The notes: generated by a model from the sequence alone, not told the origin. A stretch of 64,000 bases of DNA from UBA10438 sp044238605 (GCA_044238605.1 JBIICY010000004.1:124001-188000); one strand, 5' to 3'; shown: positions 52,148 to 61,453, counted from the stretch's first letter. Numbers and translations are program-made.

Positions 52148-55100
52148 TCATTCATCATCATCAGCTTCATAATCATCGTCTTCATACTCCTCTTCTTCGT
52201 AGTCATCGTGTTCATAATCTTGACGAGGAATCTCGTAGCGTTCAAAACAATCGTATCCAGAAGCACGAATGAAATCTATCGCATCCACATCTAAATTGTC
52301 CGCATCACAATTGCTGATTCTCTCCAAAAACTTGATGGCAAAAAGGTTCGGGCGATTGTAAACCGGGCTTGAGGGATCGTTAAGACCACTAGCATATCTC
52401 CAAGAGTTCCCTCCCTTTGCTAGCAGTACGATATCCAGATCGTTATCCCACATGTTGCCAACGTCTGCGTAGGGATCATGTTTTAGCGTGCAGGTGACAA
52501 TCTCTTTGTCATTCCTGTAATGTTTGAGACAGTAGCCTTTAGATGCAACACGTAGCGCAAAATCACGATCACACAAGGACGTGTTAGGCACTGCGTCGAG
52601 GCATTCGAGCGTACGTCCAGAACCATTTTCTACTACAACATTGATAATGTCAGTATCAACCTGAAGTGCTTTATCGATATAGGAAAACACCGATGGTTGG
52701 CTCAGGAGAACACTTTGTATCAATTCCTTGTTCTTTGCGTAAGGCTTAGGCAGATACTGAAACACGGATGGGTTTTCGTGCAGTAGATTCTCAAGAAAAC
52801 TGATGTTTGTTAAGACTGCTGTAGTGAAGTACTTCGCGTTTTCCGGGCAACGAATGCAGGCAACAGATGCAATTGACTCATTTCCTCGTAACTCTGCCGA
52901 CAGATGTTTAAAGAACGTCTTCGACTGGTTCAGCAACAGTATAGCATCATCAACTGTTGTGACGATACTCGCAATGCGTTTGAGCTCCACGGTGGTGAGC
53001 TCCCGCTTATTGGAAAAACTATCGGAAATGATGTTATCTGAATATCTGATAAGGTAAAGAGTCTCCTCATCTGTCATGGTATCAAACTGGCGATCCTCAA
53101 TCTTGTTAACATAGGATATCAGCTCCTTGTTCTTTCTTACTTCATCTGGTATATGTTCTAGGTTAGCTGCATTCTTTGCTACGAGCATTTTGGCGAAAGT
53201 AATGTCTGCTGCTAGTTCTGGTAATAGATTGCGATCAAAAGAGCCGCTAAGCATTAGCAGCTTCGCAGCAGCTTCCGGACCGATTTTGTGTTTAAGGAGT
53301 GCATTGAGGAAAACTTGTCCCTGCTTATCGGATAACTTGGGCCCTCCTGAGATGGACAGCGTGAATCCATGCAAATAGGCTCTACTGATGTTATCGATTG
53401 CCTGAAGCACAAAGCTCTTGTTATTCAGCAGGCTTTTGTGAACGTACTCAATTGATACGTATTGAAGTGAGAGTATGAAGTCTTTGTCTGCTAGTAAATC
53501 ATCAGTTGCATATTTTATGGCATCAGGATAACTATTCGAGGCAAGCTTGACTAGCTCCTTGTCACCTTTTATCTCAGCGCTAAAATACTTCAAAGCAGAG
53601 CCATATTGGGACAAAATGGTGCGTGCAACAGCTCGGTCAGATTTGTATCTACTTGACGCATATTCTAATTGGTCGAACCAACTTGAAGTCAAAAGTGTAT
53701 TGACAACATCTCTGTCATCCCGCAGTTTATCTGATGCATATTGGAAGTTGTCTGGTCGGGCCTTTACTGCTCGTATGACGAACTCTTTATCGTTGCGAAG
53801 TTTCGAAGTAACATACTTTAGTAACGTCCCAATGCCCTGATCTAGGTTTAAAAATCGAAGCATCAATTCTTTATTCGAGATAATCTTTGCATCTGCAACC
53901 GCAATAAAATCGATCGGTAGTTCGCTGCAACTATTCGCAAGTGCCGAATAAAAATCCACACTGCTTCTCAAGTGTATCGGGAAATACTCGACTAATATCG
54001 TACTGAAGAGATTCTGCTTTGCAATCTCACGAAATGTTGCAAATTCTTGGCCGTCATTCTTTACGTCTTCCCATTCATCAGTGCTGATGTCCCAAGCATA
54101 ATCAACACCTCCTTTTAATGCATAACAGATACCTACGACGCGTTCTGGATTAAAATCCAACTTAGGGAAGTCACGTAGCACTGTTATCCCATCTTTGATT
54201 AGATGTTGATGCCCATTGCCCGCCACGTCGGCTGTGCTTTGAATGTTCGGTAAGTGAAGCTCGTTCTTCCCGGGCGTGCGCTTAACACGACCAAGGTTTA
54301 TCGCACTCGTTTCAGATAACGATGTGCAGCCAAGATGGAGTATACCCTTGTAGGTGGCAAGGACTTTTGCTACATCATCAGTAATCGACTGAACACCCGT
54401 TAACTCCAGATGGGAGCGGACGTTGACAAGATACTCCGCTGATGCCAAGTCGAGCTGTCTCAGTCCATTCAGTGAAATTCCCTTTTTACAGCTGGAAACT
54501 GCAGATAGCTGCTTGGCGGATAGGGAACCAACATTGTCTAATCTTAGGGACACATTACTCAATAGGCGAAGGTGTTCACTCTCAATATCCGTTAAACCCA
54601 GTGAGACCGTGTTAGTATGCCTTGCAAGTTCTTTTGCTGCCTCTGCTGAAAATGTCGTTAGGCTGCCCAACTTGATCTCGCGGCTTGGATTACATTTGAC
54701 GAGCATTTTAGCTATCGAGGGGCTGATTGATTTGAGCGAGGCCGAAAAGTCTTCTGGTAGGCTCACACCAGCCTTTAGTTTGCAAATGAGCTGTGCAGTA
54801 TTGTCGCTGATTGTAGTCAACCCCCAAAGGCATAAATCAGCTTCCAGCTGGTCAAATGCTAGCAGAAGGTCTCTATCAATGTCAGCTATGCCAAGTATGA
54901 TATTGTCATTGTGATGAGCAAGCTCTTTAGCCGCATTGAGCGATAGTGTTTTTAAGCCACTTAGATCAATCTCTCTGTCATGATTGCATTTAACAAGAAG
55001 CTTAGCAACAGAGGTGCTGATATGCGTAAGAGTCTGAGAAAAATCTGTTGATATAGTTAGCTCAGCCTTCATTCTGGCCAGTATCTCAGCAACATCATCA

Positions 55101-55705
55101 CATATAGTCGTTAAGCCAGACAGATGCAGTGGACCATTGTGCTTGACAAGTTCGGCTGCTACATCAGCATCAAGCTCCGTTAGTCCACCAAGCGACAAAA
55201 TGTCCTCACCAACGTGTTTTGCTAAGGCTCTTGCAGATTCGACGTCCAAGTACTGGATGCCATCGAGCACGATCATTTCATCCAGCGTAGCCAGCAAAGC
55301 CGCAGCTTTTGGATCTATTGAGTCATATGCGTCGAAATCGACATAGCTATCAATGGACTTCTTGGCAGTCTTTATGTCTAACAGATTCTTACCCTGGAAC
55401 GCTTTTCTACCTGCAGGTTTATCTTTTTTCTTCGATGTACTGCCTGCTGATGTATCATTAGAAAGCAACGCCATAAACTCCTGTTCGGTAAGAATTGTGA
55501 CCGTTCCTAGCTGCTGAGCCTTTGTGAGCTTACTACCTGCATCAGATCCCACTACGAGGAAATTCAGCTTGGCTGTAACACCTGAAAGGACTTTCCCGCC
55601 GTTTGCCTTAACGAGTTCTTCAGCGTCATGTCTAGTGAATTCAGTTAGTGTCCCGGTAAACAGAAATGTTTTGTCCTTGATTGTCGATGTTGTCGGCATG
55701 AGCAT
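52148..55705 (-). CDS. BRCT domain, LRR-like repeats and DUF4116-type repeats in one protein
   Basis: This 1185-residue protein starts with a BRCT domain (about 9-82) close to the C-terminal BRCT of bacterial DNA ligase LigA: KTFLFTGTLTEFTRHDAEELVK, GGKVLSGVTAKLNFLVVG, AGSKLTKAQQLGT. Residues about 115-470 are the non-canonical leucine-rich repeats of the 39.0 and 42.2 kb proteins. Residues about 620-1110 carry repeats such as DNFQYASDKLRDDRDVV and DAIKYATDDLLADKDFI, which match the DUF4116 pattern. The C-terminus is very acidic (EEEEYEDDDYEADDDE). BRCT domains bind phosphorylated proteins or DNA ends, and this one is divergent from an ATP-dependent ligase gene. Function unknown. Confidence 0.75.
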   Translation of the reverse strand: MLMPTTSTIKDKTFLFTGTLTEFTRHDAEELVKANGGKVLSGVTAKLNFLVVGSDAGSKLTKAQQLGTVTILTEQEFMALLSNDTSAGSTSKKKDKPAGRKAFQGKNLLDIKTAKKSIDSYVDFDAYDSIDPKAAALLATLDEMIVLDGIQYLDVESARALAKHVGEDILSLGGLTELDADVAAELVKHNGPLHLSGLTTICDDVAEILARMKAELTISTDFSQTLTHISTSVAKLLVKCNHDREIDLSGLKTLSLNAAKELAHHNDNIILGIADIDRDLLLAFDQLEADLCLWGLTTISDNTAQLICKLKAGVSLPEDFSASLKSISPSIAKMLVKCNPSREIKLGSLTTFSAEAAKELARHTNTVSLGLTDIESEHLRLLSNVSLRLDNVGSLSAKQLSAVSSCKKGISLNGLRQLDLASAEYLVNVRSHLELTGVQSITDDVAKVLATYKGILHLGCTSLSETSAINLGRVKRTPGKNELHLPNIQSTADVAGNGHQHLIKDGITVLRDFPKLDFNPERVVGICYALKGGVDYAWDISTDEWEDVKNDGQEFATFREIAKQNLFSTILVEYFPIHLRSSVDFYSALANSCSELPIDFIAVADAKIISNKELMLRFLNLDQGIGTLLKYVTSKLRNDKEFVIRAVKARPDNFQYASDKLRDDRDVVNTLLTSSWFDQLEYASSRYKSDRAVARTILSQYGSALKYFSAEIKGDKELVKLASNSYPDAIKYATDDLLADKDFILSLQYVSIEYVHKSLLNNKSFVLQAIDNISRAYLHGFTLSISGGPKLSDKQGQVFLNALLKHKIGPEAAAKLLMLSGSFDRNLLPELAADITFAKMLVAKNAANLEHIPDEVRKNKELISYVNKIEDRQFDTMTDEETLYLIRYSDNIISDSFSNKRELTTVELKRIASIVTTVDDAILLLNQSKTFFKHLSAELRGNESIASVACIRCPENAKYFTTAVLTNISFLENLLHENPSVFQYLPKPYAKNKELIQSVLLSQPSVFSYIDKALQVDTDIINVVVENGSGRTLECLDAVPNTSLCDRDFALRVASKGYCLKHYRNDKEIVTCTLKHDPYADVGNMWDNDLDIVLLAKGGNSWRYASGLNDPSSPVYNRPNLFAIKFLERISNCDADNLDVDAIDFIRASGYDCFERYEIPRQDYEHDDYEEEEYEDDDYEADDDE

Positions 55706-55906
55706 GGCAAAGAAATGGTACTAGTTGTGTTTATTGAGTGCTGATTGCGACCAGCACCGTCGAAGATATAAAGGCAAGTATGCTACGATAAATGTGGTAA
55801 AAGTAGTAGGCCCCTCAAGAGTTGTTTGACAAGCAGCAGGGCAGATGTAACTTTCCCTAACATTCAATGAACAAGCATTACTATAATCACGGAGTGCACC
55901 CGTACA
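55706..55906. promoter_or_regulatory. Divergent intergenic region between the BRCT protein and the ligase cassette
   Basis: The 201-nt gap separates two opposite starts. It is AT-rich and has no ORF or clear inverted repeat. It should hold promoters for both units and any operator for the WYL regulator encoded further downstream. Confidence 0.4.
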
Positions 55907-57253
55907 ATGACAGCTATACGCACATATAAGCCAAAGGTAGCCTCTCGCTACATTGCCGTTGAGCCGGAAAGTGCAGCCATAAAGATTACGGACAGTGAAT
56001 ACTATTTGACCTCGGTTAAATACGATGGTCACTTATCGTTCCTGGTTATCGAGAACGGACAGGCCACTCTTCTGGACCGAAAGGGCGAAGTGCTCAACGT
56101 TCCGAAGATCTGTGAAGCAGCAGTCAAAGCAATCGCAACTGATGTTGTGCTCGCAGGAGAGCTCTGCTGTTTTGTCGGGGATAGATCAGCCTCGCACCGT
56201 GAGGTCAGTGCCGCAATTGCAGATCCGTCCTCGTATGATGTGCGTTTCGGGGTTTTCGACATACTCTCAATGAACGGCTCTGACGTTGAATCTGCTCCGA
56301 AGGAGAAGTCGGAACTGATTGCACAGATAGTCCGTGGAAACAGCGAGGTGTTTGTTATTCAGCAGCATGTGTTCACGAGCAGAAAAGAGATACTGGAGTT
56401 CTATGCATCGGCAAAGCAGGATGGGGCAGAGGGTGTCATTGTCAGAATACCCAGTAGCATCACGTACAAGATCAAGCAGATCCTGAGCTTGGATTTGGTA
56501 ATACTTGGCTTTGCGGAAGGGTCTGGTGACAGGAAGGGCATGCTACGCGAGCTCCTTCTTGGATTTGCTCTCGGAGAAGATCGTTATCAGATCGTGACAA
56601 AATGCGGAGGTGGATTCAGCGATGCAGACCGCAAGGGGCTTCTGGTACAACTTGATAAACTTGCTACTCCATCAGAGTATACAGAAGTCTCAGGTGCAAA
56701 GACGGCGTTCGTATTTGTCCGGCCAGAAGTAGTTGTCGAGATATCGTGCCTTGATCTTATTAACGAGACAACTGACGGTCCTGTTCGCAAAGCATGCTTG
56801 TCGTTCGACGGTAAAAATGGTTACAGTTCGCAGGGCAACCGGCCCACGCTGAGCGTGATTTCTCCAAATTTTGTTCGCATTCGCACAGATAAGCAGTGCA
56901 CGCCTGACGAGGCAGGGACGTCACAGGCATACACGTTGGTTGAGCCCCTTGAGCGAGCTGGCCAAGCTTTGGAGGAACCACGTTCTGCGGTAGTGAAGAG
57001 AGAGGTGTACACGAAGTCCAGCAAGGGCGGAACAGCAATTCGGAAGTTCGTAGGCATACAGACTAACAAGGAAACATCTGGAGCGTATCCTGCCTACGCC
57101 GTGGTGTTTACGGATTTTTCAGGTGGGAGAAAGACACCTCTGGAGCAGGAGATCTACCTCTGCGCCTCAGAGGCCGATGTGGAGCAGCGCTTCAGCGCAC
57201 TTCGCGAAGAACACATCAAAAAAGGTTGGGAATTATCTGCAGGAAAGGGATAG
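55907..57253 (+). CDS. ATP-dependent DNA/RNA ligase-like nucleotidyltransferase with extra C-terminal domain
   Basis: This 448-residue protein has the ligase nucleotidyltransferase motifs: KYDG with the lysine nucleophile K38, LDRKGE (Ib), LAGELC (III), RFGVFDIL (IIIa), EGVIVR (IV) and YKIKQILSLDLVILGF (V). An OB-type region follows (about 205-310). Residues about 365-448 form an extra domain of unknown type (IRKFVGIQTNKETSG, FTDFSGGRKTPLEQEIYL, with a basic end). Housekeeping ligation in bacteria is by NAD-dependent LigA, so this is a specialised enzyme for repair or defence. It heads a cassette of four genes, with the next start 2 nt after its stop. Confidence 0.8.
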   Translation: MTAIRTYKPKVASRYIAVEPESAAIKITDSEYYLTSVKYDGHLSFLVIENGQATLLDRKGEVLNVPKICEAAVKAIATDVVLAGELCCFVGDRSASHREVSAAIADPSSYDVRFGVFDILSMNGSDVESAPKEKSELIAQIVRGNSEVFVIQQHVFTSRKEILEFYASAKQDGAEGVIVRIPSSITYKIKQILSLDLVILGFAEGSGDRKGMLRELLLGFALGEDRYQIVTKCGGGFSDADRKGLLVQLDKLATPSEYTEVSGAKTAFVFVRPEVVVEISCLDLINETTDGPVRKACLSFDGKNGYSSQGNRPTLSVISPNFVRIRTDKQCTPDEAGTSQAYTLVEPLERAGQALEEPRSAVVKREVYTKSSKGGTAIRKFVGIQTNKETSGAYPAYAVVFTDFSGGRKTPLEQEIYLCASEADVEQRFSALREEHIKKGWELSAGKG

Positions 57254-57255
57254 AC

Positions 57256-57864
57256 ATGGCAAAGCAATTGACTTTCGTCGCTGGCAAGTTGCATGTCCAG
57301 GCAGGAATATCAAAGGTTGATCGAGATAAGGTATACGGATTCATTGAAGACGTTGCACTGGACCGTGACGGAAATCCCTGCAGTACTGCGAATCTGCTAG
57401 AAGACGGGGCAACGATAGTCCTTTCCGGGGGAACCGCGCTGAAAACAGTTGCTGGAAACTTCGAAGAGGTGGACAAAGCAACACTGAAAACAGTCTATCA
57501 GGACGGAACCGATGCTGTACTTGTTCCATCATCCTATGACGCCCCGATAGAACTTCAGCCAGCATCGCTGGAAGACCTTTTCAGTTTGGAAGTGCAGGCT
57601 TTGTATCAGCTTACGTGGGACGATCTGACAGCAAAGAATGAACTGCTTCAGGCACTGTCTGGCAGCACTGTATACCGCTTTGTGTTCAACTACAGAGCCG
57701 ACTATGAAGGGGCTGATGCTGTTGTGATCCGGTCGGGAGATGAAGCTTTCGTGCTGACAGGCCGGATGATGGAGTTTGAATATCTCAACAATGTGAATGT
57801 TCTCCCCTCTATCGATCTTGAGCCGACGGAGCAGGAAGATGAAACTGATTTTGCAATGCTGTAA
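57256..57864 (+). CDS. Unknown protein of the ligase cassette
   Basis: This 202-residue soluble protein has an alpha/beta composition and an acidic end (EPTEQEDETDFAML). N-terminal LTFVAGKLHVQAGISKVDRD and central VPSSYDAPIELQPASLED show no motif I recognise. It starts 2 nt after the ligase stop (ATAGACATG), so it is in the same transcript; an upstream in-frame start at 57226 would lie within the ligase gene. Probably a partner of the ligase. Confidence 0.7.
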   Translation: MAKQLTFVAGKLHVQAGISKVDRDKVYGFIEDVALDRDGNPCSTANLLEDGATIVLSGGTALKTVAGNFEEVDKATLKTVYQDGTDAVLVPSSYDAPIELQPASLEDLFSLEVQALYQLTWDDLTAKNELLQALSGSTVYRFVFNYRADYEGADAVVIRSGDEAFVLTGRMMEFEYLNNVNVLPSIDLEPTEQEDETDFAML

Positions 57865-57879
57865 CACAACGACCATTCT

Positions 57880-58578
57880 ATGTCACGAAAAATACATTTA
57901 GCAGACAGCAAAGGACGGGATGCGGAGGTGGTCATCACCAGTTTCCCGAAACGGCCATTGGTAAAGACTTTAACGCAGTCTGGTGAAGAAACGCGTACGG
58001 TTCGAGTACTGAAGAGTTCGGGAGCCAACTCTTACGAGGCACTCACGCAAACGTATGCTGACGATGAGGCGATAGCCCAGGCGATCATCAATGGTGATCC
58101 TGAGATTGATCTGCAGATGACCGGTAGATTCATACGCGGTACGTCGCGTGTGTACATCGATAGACATCTCAAACCGGTATCGCGTATCGAGCATGTGGAA
58201 CGTGTGCATGCACCGGACGGTTCTGTCAAAGAAGAACGCACACCCAAGGAGCTGTTGGCCAATGTTCTCGGAGAACATCCACTGAGACCGGGCAAAATGT
58301 TTCCGAAGGCAGAGATCTACAACAAGCTTGTCTTTGCAAAAAAATACCAGATTCGACATACGAACGGTTTGACGTTTGATTTCCTGTTTGAGCTGTCGAA
58401 GCAGCTGCACGACCAGAATTCGATTATGATGATCGGTGGCGGCGCGAAAGGCAACGAACCTCTGGTCTTTCAGGATGGCGGAAAGTCTTACCGGGGATTC
58501 CTCGAAGGCAGAGTAAAGAATGCCAGCTACATACTGCTGTTGCATCTTTCCAATCTTGAGGTAAAGGCAGTGCAATAG
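57880..58578 (+). CDS. Unknown protein of the ligase cassette, second
   Basis: This 232-residue soluble protein has a regular alpha/beta composition. It contains MTGRFIRGTSRVYIDRHLKPV (about 80-100), a segment rich in basic residues in its middle (PGKMFPKAEIYNKLVFAKKYQ) and MMIGGGAKGNEPLVFQDGG near the end (about 186-204). I do not recognise a family. It is 15 nt after its neighbour and 12 nt before the WYL gene. It may bind nucleic acid or a nucleotide, but that is only inference. Confidence 0.7.
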   Translation: MSRKIHLADSKGRDAEVVITSFPKRPLVKTLTQSGEETRTVRVLKSSGANSYEALTQTYADDEAIAQAIINGDPEIDLQMTGRFIRGTSRVYIDRHLKPVSRIEHVERVHAPDGSVKEERTPKELLANVLGEHPLRPGKMFPKAEIYNKLVFAKKYQIRHTNGLTFDFLFELSKQLHDQNSIMMIGGGAKGNEPLVFQDGGKSYRGFLEGRVKNASYILLLHLSNLEVKAVQ

Positions 58579-58590
58579 GTTCGGGAATGC

Positions 58591-59562
58591 ATGTCTAATC
58601 AGATCCACAGAGTTGTAAAGATCCTTAGCCGTCTCTCCGCTGGGCATGTGCTCACAGTGGAGGACATCCTGGATTATTTGAAGCACGAAGACAGCTCAAT
58701 AAAGCCCGTCTCTCCCAGACAGATAGAACGTGATCTGCGCACGATCATGGCGGCCGGCGTTGCAATCGATGTCGAACGTCGTGATCGGAAAGTCTACTAC
58801 TCGCAGCGCAAGGGGGCTGGCATCACAGCTATGAGCATGGCTACGTCGAACGAGTCGTTTCTACTTTACATGCTCAAGGCATCTCTGCCCATGTTGCGAG
58901 AGTCATCACTGCAGGATGTGGTTGATGAACTGCGCACCGAACTTGAGTACTTCGCACCAGGAGAGGTTGTCCTCTCAGACGCGCTACTGGCCTCTATAAG
59001 TCTCGGACACTACGCCGGAGGCGTTGATCAGGATATTCTGAGTGGCGTAATCGCGAGTGTTGCTCAGAAGAAGTGGATCAAGGTGATGTATGGCGATCAA
59101 ACAGTTTCGCAGCTCCTGTTCCCATTCAAGGTGATACCATATCTCGGTAGACTCTATGTGGCGATCTGGCATAACAAGCATAAGAACTATGGCGTCTATG
59201 CCATTGACAAGATTCGCATGCTGTTTGATGCGCCGAGTCCTACACCGCCCGTACCGCAGTTTGATCTTGAACAGTTTATGTCCACACGTTTTGGACTATG
59301 GGAAGATGCCAAGAAAGAGTCCGTAAAGATCGAGATCGCCATGACGAACCCACGACTCGCAGAATTCTTCATGAGCAGCTATTGGCATCCGACCCAAGAG
59401 ATTCGTAAACAGCCAGATGGAACACTTCTTATCACAATGCAGGCTGGTGTAAGCCCAGAGCTCGTATCGTGGGTGCTACACTGGGCGCCAGATCTCAAGG
59501 TTGTGTCCCCACAGCGCCTGCTCGATCAGGTGCAGGATAGGGCGAAACAGCTACTAGGCTAA
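58591..59562 (+). CDS. WYL-domain transcriptional regulator
   Basis: This 323-residue protein has an N-terminal winged helix (about 1-70, RQIERDLRTIMAAGVAIDVE) and a WYL domain (about 135-215, with LLFPFKVIPYLGRLYVAIWH and YAIDKIRML). The C-terminal WCX-type part follows. WYL proteins sense nucleic acid or other ligands and often regulate defence operons, including CRISPR-Cas, CBASS and BREX. As last gene of the ligase cassette it probably controls the cassette. Confidence 0.85.
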   Translation: MSNQIHRVVKILSRLSAGHVLTVEDILDYLKHEDSSIKPVSPRQIERDLRTIMAAGVAIDVERRDRKVYYSQRKGAGITAMSMATSNESFLLYMLKASLPMLRESSLQDVVDELRTELEYFAPGEVVLSDALLASISLGHYAGGVDQDILSGVIASVAQKKWIKVMYGDQTVSQLLFPFKVIPYLGRLYVAIWHNKHKNYGVYAIDKIRMLFDAPSPTPPVPQFDLEQFMSTRFGLWEDAKKESVKIEIAMTNPRLAEFFMSSYWHPTQEIRKQPDGTLLITMQAGVSPELVSWVLHWAPDLKVVSPQRLLDQVQDRAKQLLG

Positions 59563-59568
59563 CTCTAG

Positions 59569-60231
59569 TCAGTGCTGGACAGGGTAAAGTGGGTCTCCCC
59601 AGTCCTGATCTGGATCCGACATGATAATGTCAATAATCACCGGTACGATCTGTCGCATCACAGCGGCCGCATCCTGAATCTGTTGCCGGTTAGCACTGCT
59701 CTTCCATGTTGAAGCACCATGCACTACTTGATTTCGCAGTACACGTAAGCGTGCAAGAACAATCATGAGATATGCGAGGGATTCTCGCTTTCGCTGAGCG
59801 CCGCTGGCCTGATTGACAGCGATGTTGAGACTCTTTTCCCAGTCAATCCCTTGTCCAGGCTTGAACTGATTAAGCCAGTATTCGTGCAGCACGTACTTGT
59901 TTTCAATCAATGTCTGAAGTGAATCAGAAAACTGATCAAAGAGAACCGATGCCAGCCGGTTCTTTCTGTCACAGATAATGATGCGCTTCAAGAAGTTCTC
60001 ATATCTCTCATGCTCACGGGAGATCAGATCTTCATCAGCCTCACGAGCATACACAGAATTGAACGCGATCCATAAAAAGACAAATGCGGCGTCGGGGTCG
60101 TCATTCTCCATTTCCGCACGCTGAAGCCAGCTCAACGCCCTGTGTGTTCGCAATGCAACGCCCGGTGGCCAAGAATCACGCTCTGCACGCTGCTTAGCTT
60201 TTAGCTCATTATATGACAATACTGACTGCAT
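59569..60231 (-). CDS. HEPN-domain protein
   Basis: This 220-residue protein has the HEPN motif as RNQVVH (R166-H171; R-N-x3-H form) and the upstream AAFVFLWIAFNSVYA block, as in Apea-like HEPN proteins. HEPN proteins are often RNases that act as toxins or defence effectors. It converges with the WYL regulator, with 6 nt between stops. Its own 5' region (60,232-60,433) is shared with a divergent small gene. No antitoxin-type partner is next to it. Confidence 0.8.
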   Translation of the reverse strand: MQSVLSYNELKAKQRAERDSWPPGVALRTHRALSWLQRAEMENDDPDAAFVFLWIAFNSVYAREADEDLISREHERYENFLKRIIICDRKNRLASVLFDQFSDSLQTLIENKYVLHEYWLNQFKPGQGIDWEKSLNIAVNQASGAQRKRESLAYLMIVLARLRVLRNQVVHGASTWKSSANRQQIQDAAAVMRQIVPVIIDIIMSDPDQDWGDPLYPVQH

Positions 60232-60433
60232 ACGTTTAACCTTAGTAGTATCTCAGCACGGACATCGACAAAATAGTATAGAACCACGAGTATAGCTGGT
60301 GAGACGACGCAACATGTCGTTCTGCTTCTGCGCCGTACATCCGACTGCCGACATATAACGTCGTCCCAGACAGGAATTTCGCTTTCGTAAAGAGTGTGTG
60401 TTTTTCTCTCACTATTCGTCTGGAGGCATGACG

Positions 60434-60625
60434 ATGTTTGAGTACAAGGATGAGAAGGGCAAAGTGATTGCCCGCTCAAAGGATGAGGGCAGCCGTACTG
60501 TGCTGTTCGATTCAAAGGGCCACAAGGTTGGCACCTACGATAATAAGCTGGATGAAACCCGCGACTCTAAGGGTCACAAGGTTGGTACCAAGGGCAACTC
60601 ACTGTTTTCACTTCTTCGTGATTAA
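60434..60625 (+). CDS. Small protein with duplicated DSKGHKVGT motif
   Basis: This 63-residue protein begins MFEYKDEKGKVIARSKDEG and has two copies of DSKGHKVGT (about residues 27-35 and 45-53). It has no membrane helix. TGGAGG at 60421-60426 gives correct spacing to ATG 60434; ATG 60428 is too close. The short repeats are like a beta-hairpin propeller unit. It is followed by the next gene after 10 nt, which suggests an operon. No family recognised. Confidence 0.6.
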   Translation: MFEYKDEKGKVIARSKDEGSRTVLFDSKGHKVGTYDNKLDETRDSKGHKVGTKGNSLFSLLRD

Positions 60626-60635
60626 GGAGAGCCCC

Positions 60636-61421
60636 GTGACAGCCACAATCTCAGCTCGTGAACTGTCCGTTATGCCGGTTGACGGGGGCTATGCCCTCGT
60701 CGCCGGTGGTAACGTTATTCGCACTGCATTCGGCAAAGCCCTGGCGCATCCGTCAGAGGCCATTATGCAGCATCTGCTTTCTGAACTTGTTGAACGGGGC
60801 GAGGTAACGATCACGGACGATGAGATCATGGCACCGCGATTCTTCGGATTCACGGCACTGATTACCATTATGCGTGATTATCTCGAAGTTGACAACGACG
60901 ACCTCACACTAGCGTTTGAGCAATGCGTGCTGTCCGACCCAATTCTGTATGCAGTGCCGGGTCCGGAACAGGCAATGCGCGAAGCAGAGTACGGTCCTGT
61001 ACGCGACTTTCTCGGCGGCGACTTTGCCTTCCTGCGCAACTACGTTACGCACATCGAAAACCAAGCCTTTGAGCCCGTGCCAACGCCTGTAGATGCCAAG
61101 ATCCATGCCCAGGCAAAGCGCATGATCAAGCGCATTGAGCGCATGTACAGGGGGCTTAGCATTGAGGAACGCACAGTGGTAATGTACCTCTATGCACTTC
61201 ATAATCATAGTGTCCTGTTAGCTTTGGCACTGGTGATGAATAGGCGCTGCACCACCGCAGCCTATGCAGCAGGAGTTCTAGCCTCGCAGATGCTGAACCA
61301 CGAGGTGTTTGCCGATGTTAAGAAATCGGAATCGAGAAAGGCCTTCCAAGGGTTTGAGCGCGACGCCGAGGTGGCTATGCGATTTGTGCAGATGGCACGG
61401 CGTCATGCAGAGGTGAGATGA
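60636..61421 (+). CDS. Unknown protein, possible ATP12 (F1-ATPase assembly chaperone) homologue
   Basis: This 261-residue protein begins at GTG 60636, 6 nt after AAGGAG. Its N-terminal part (VAGGNVIRTAFGKALAHPSE) resembles the ATP12 family start, a chaperone for F1-ATPase alpha-subunit assembly, with the ordered 'TP...L.LPS' pattern replaced by TAFGKALAHPSE. The rest is helical with MIKRIERMYRGLSIEERTVV. The fit is weak. It precedes a heptad array and is in the same direction as the nuclease-helicase. Confidence 0.4.
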   Translation: MTATISARELSVMPVDGGYALVAGGNVIRTAFGKALAHPSEAIMQHLLSELVERGEVTITDDEIMAPRFFGFTALITIMRDYLEVDNDDLTLAFEQCVLSDPILYAVPGPEQAMREAEYGPVRDFLGGDFAFLRNYVTHIENQAFEPVPTPVDAKIHAQAKRMIKRIERMYRGLSIEERTVVMYLYALHNHSVLLALALVMNRRCTTAAYAAGVLASQMLNHEVFADVKKSESRKAFQGFERDAEVAMRFVQMARRHAEVR

Positions 61422-61453
61422 GGGAAAGAAACGGCATGGAAGTTGTTGCATGA

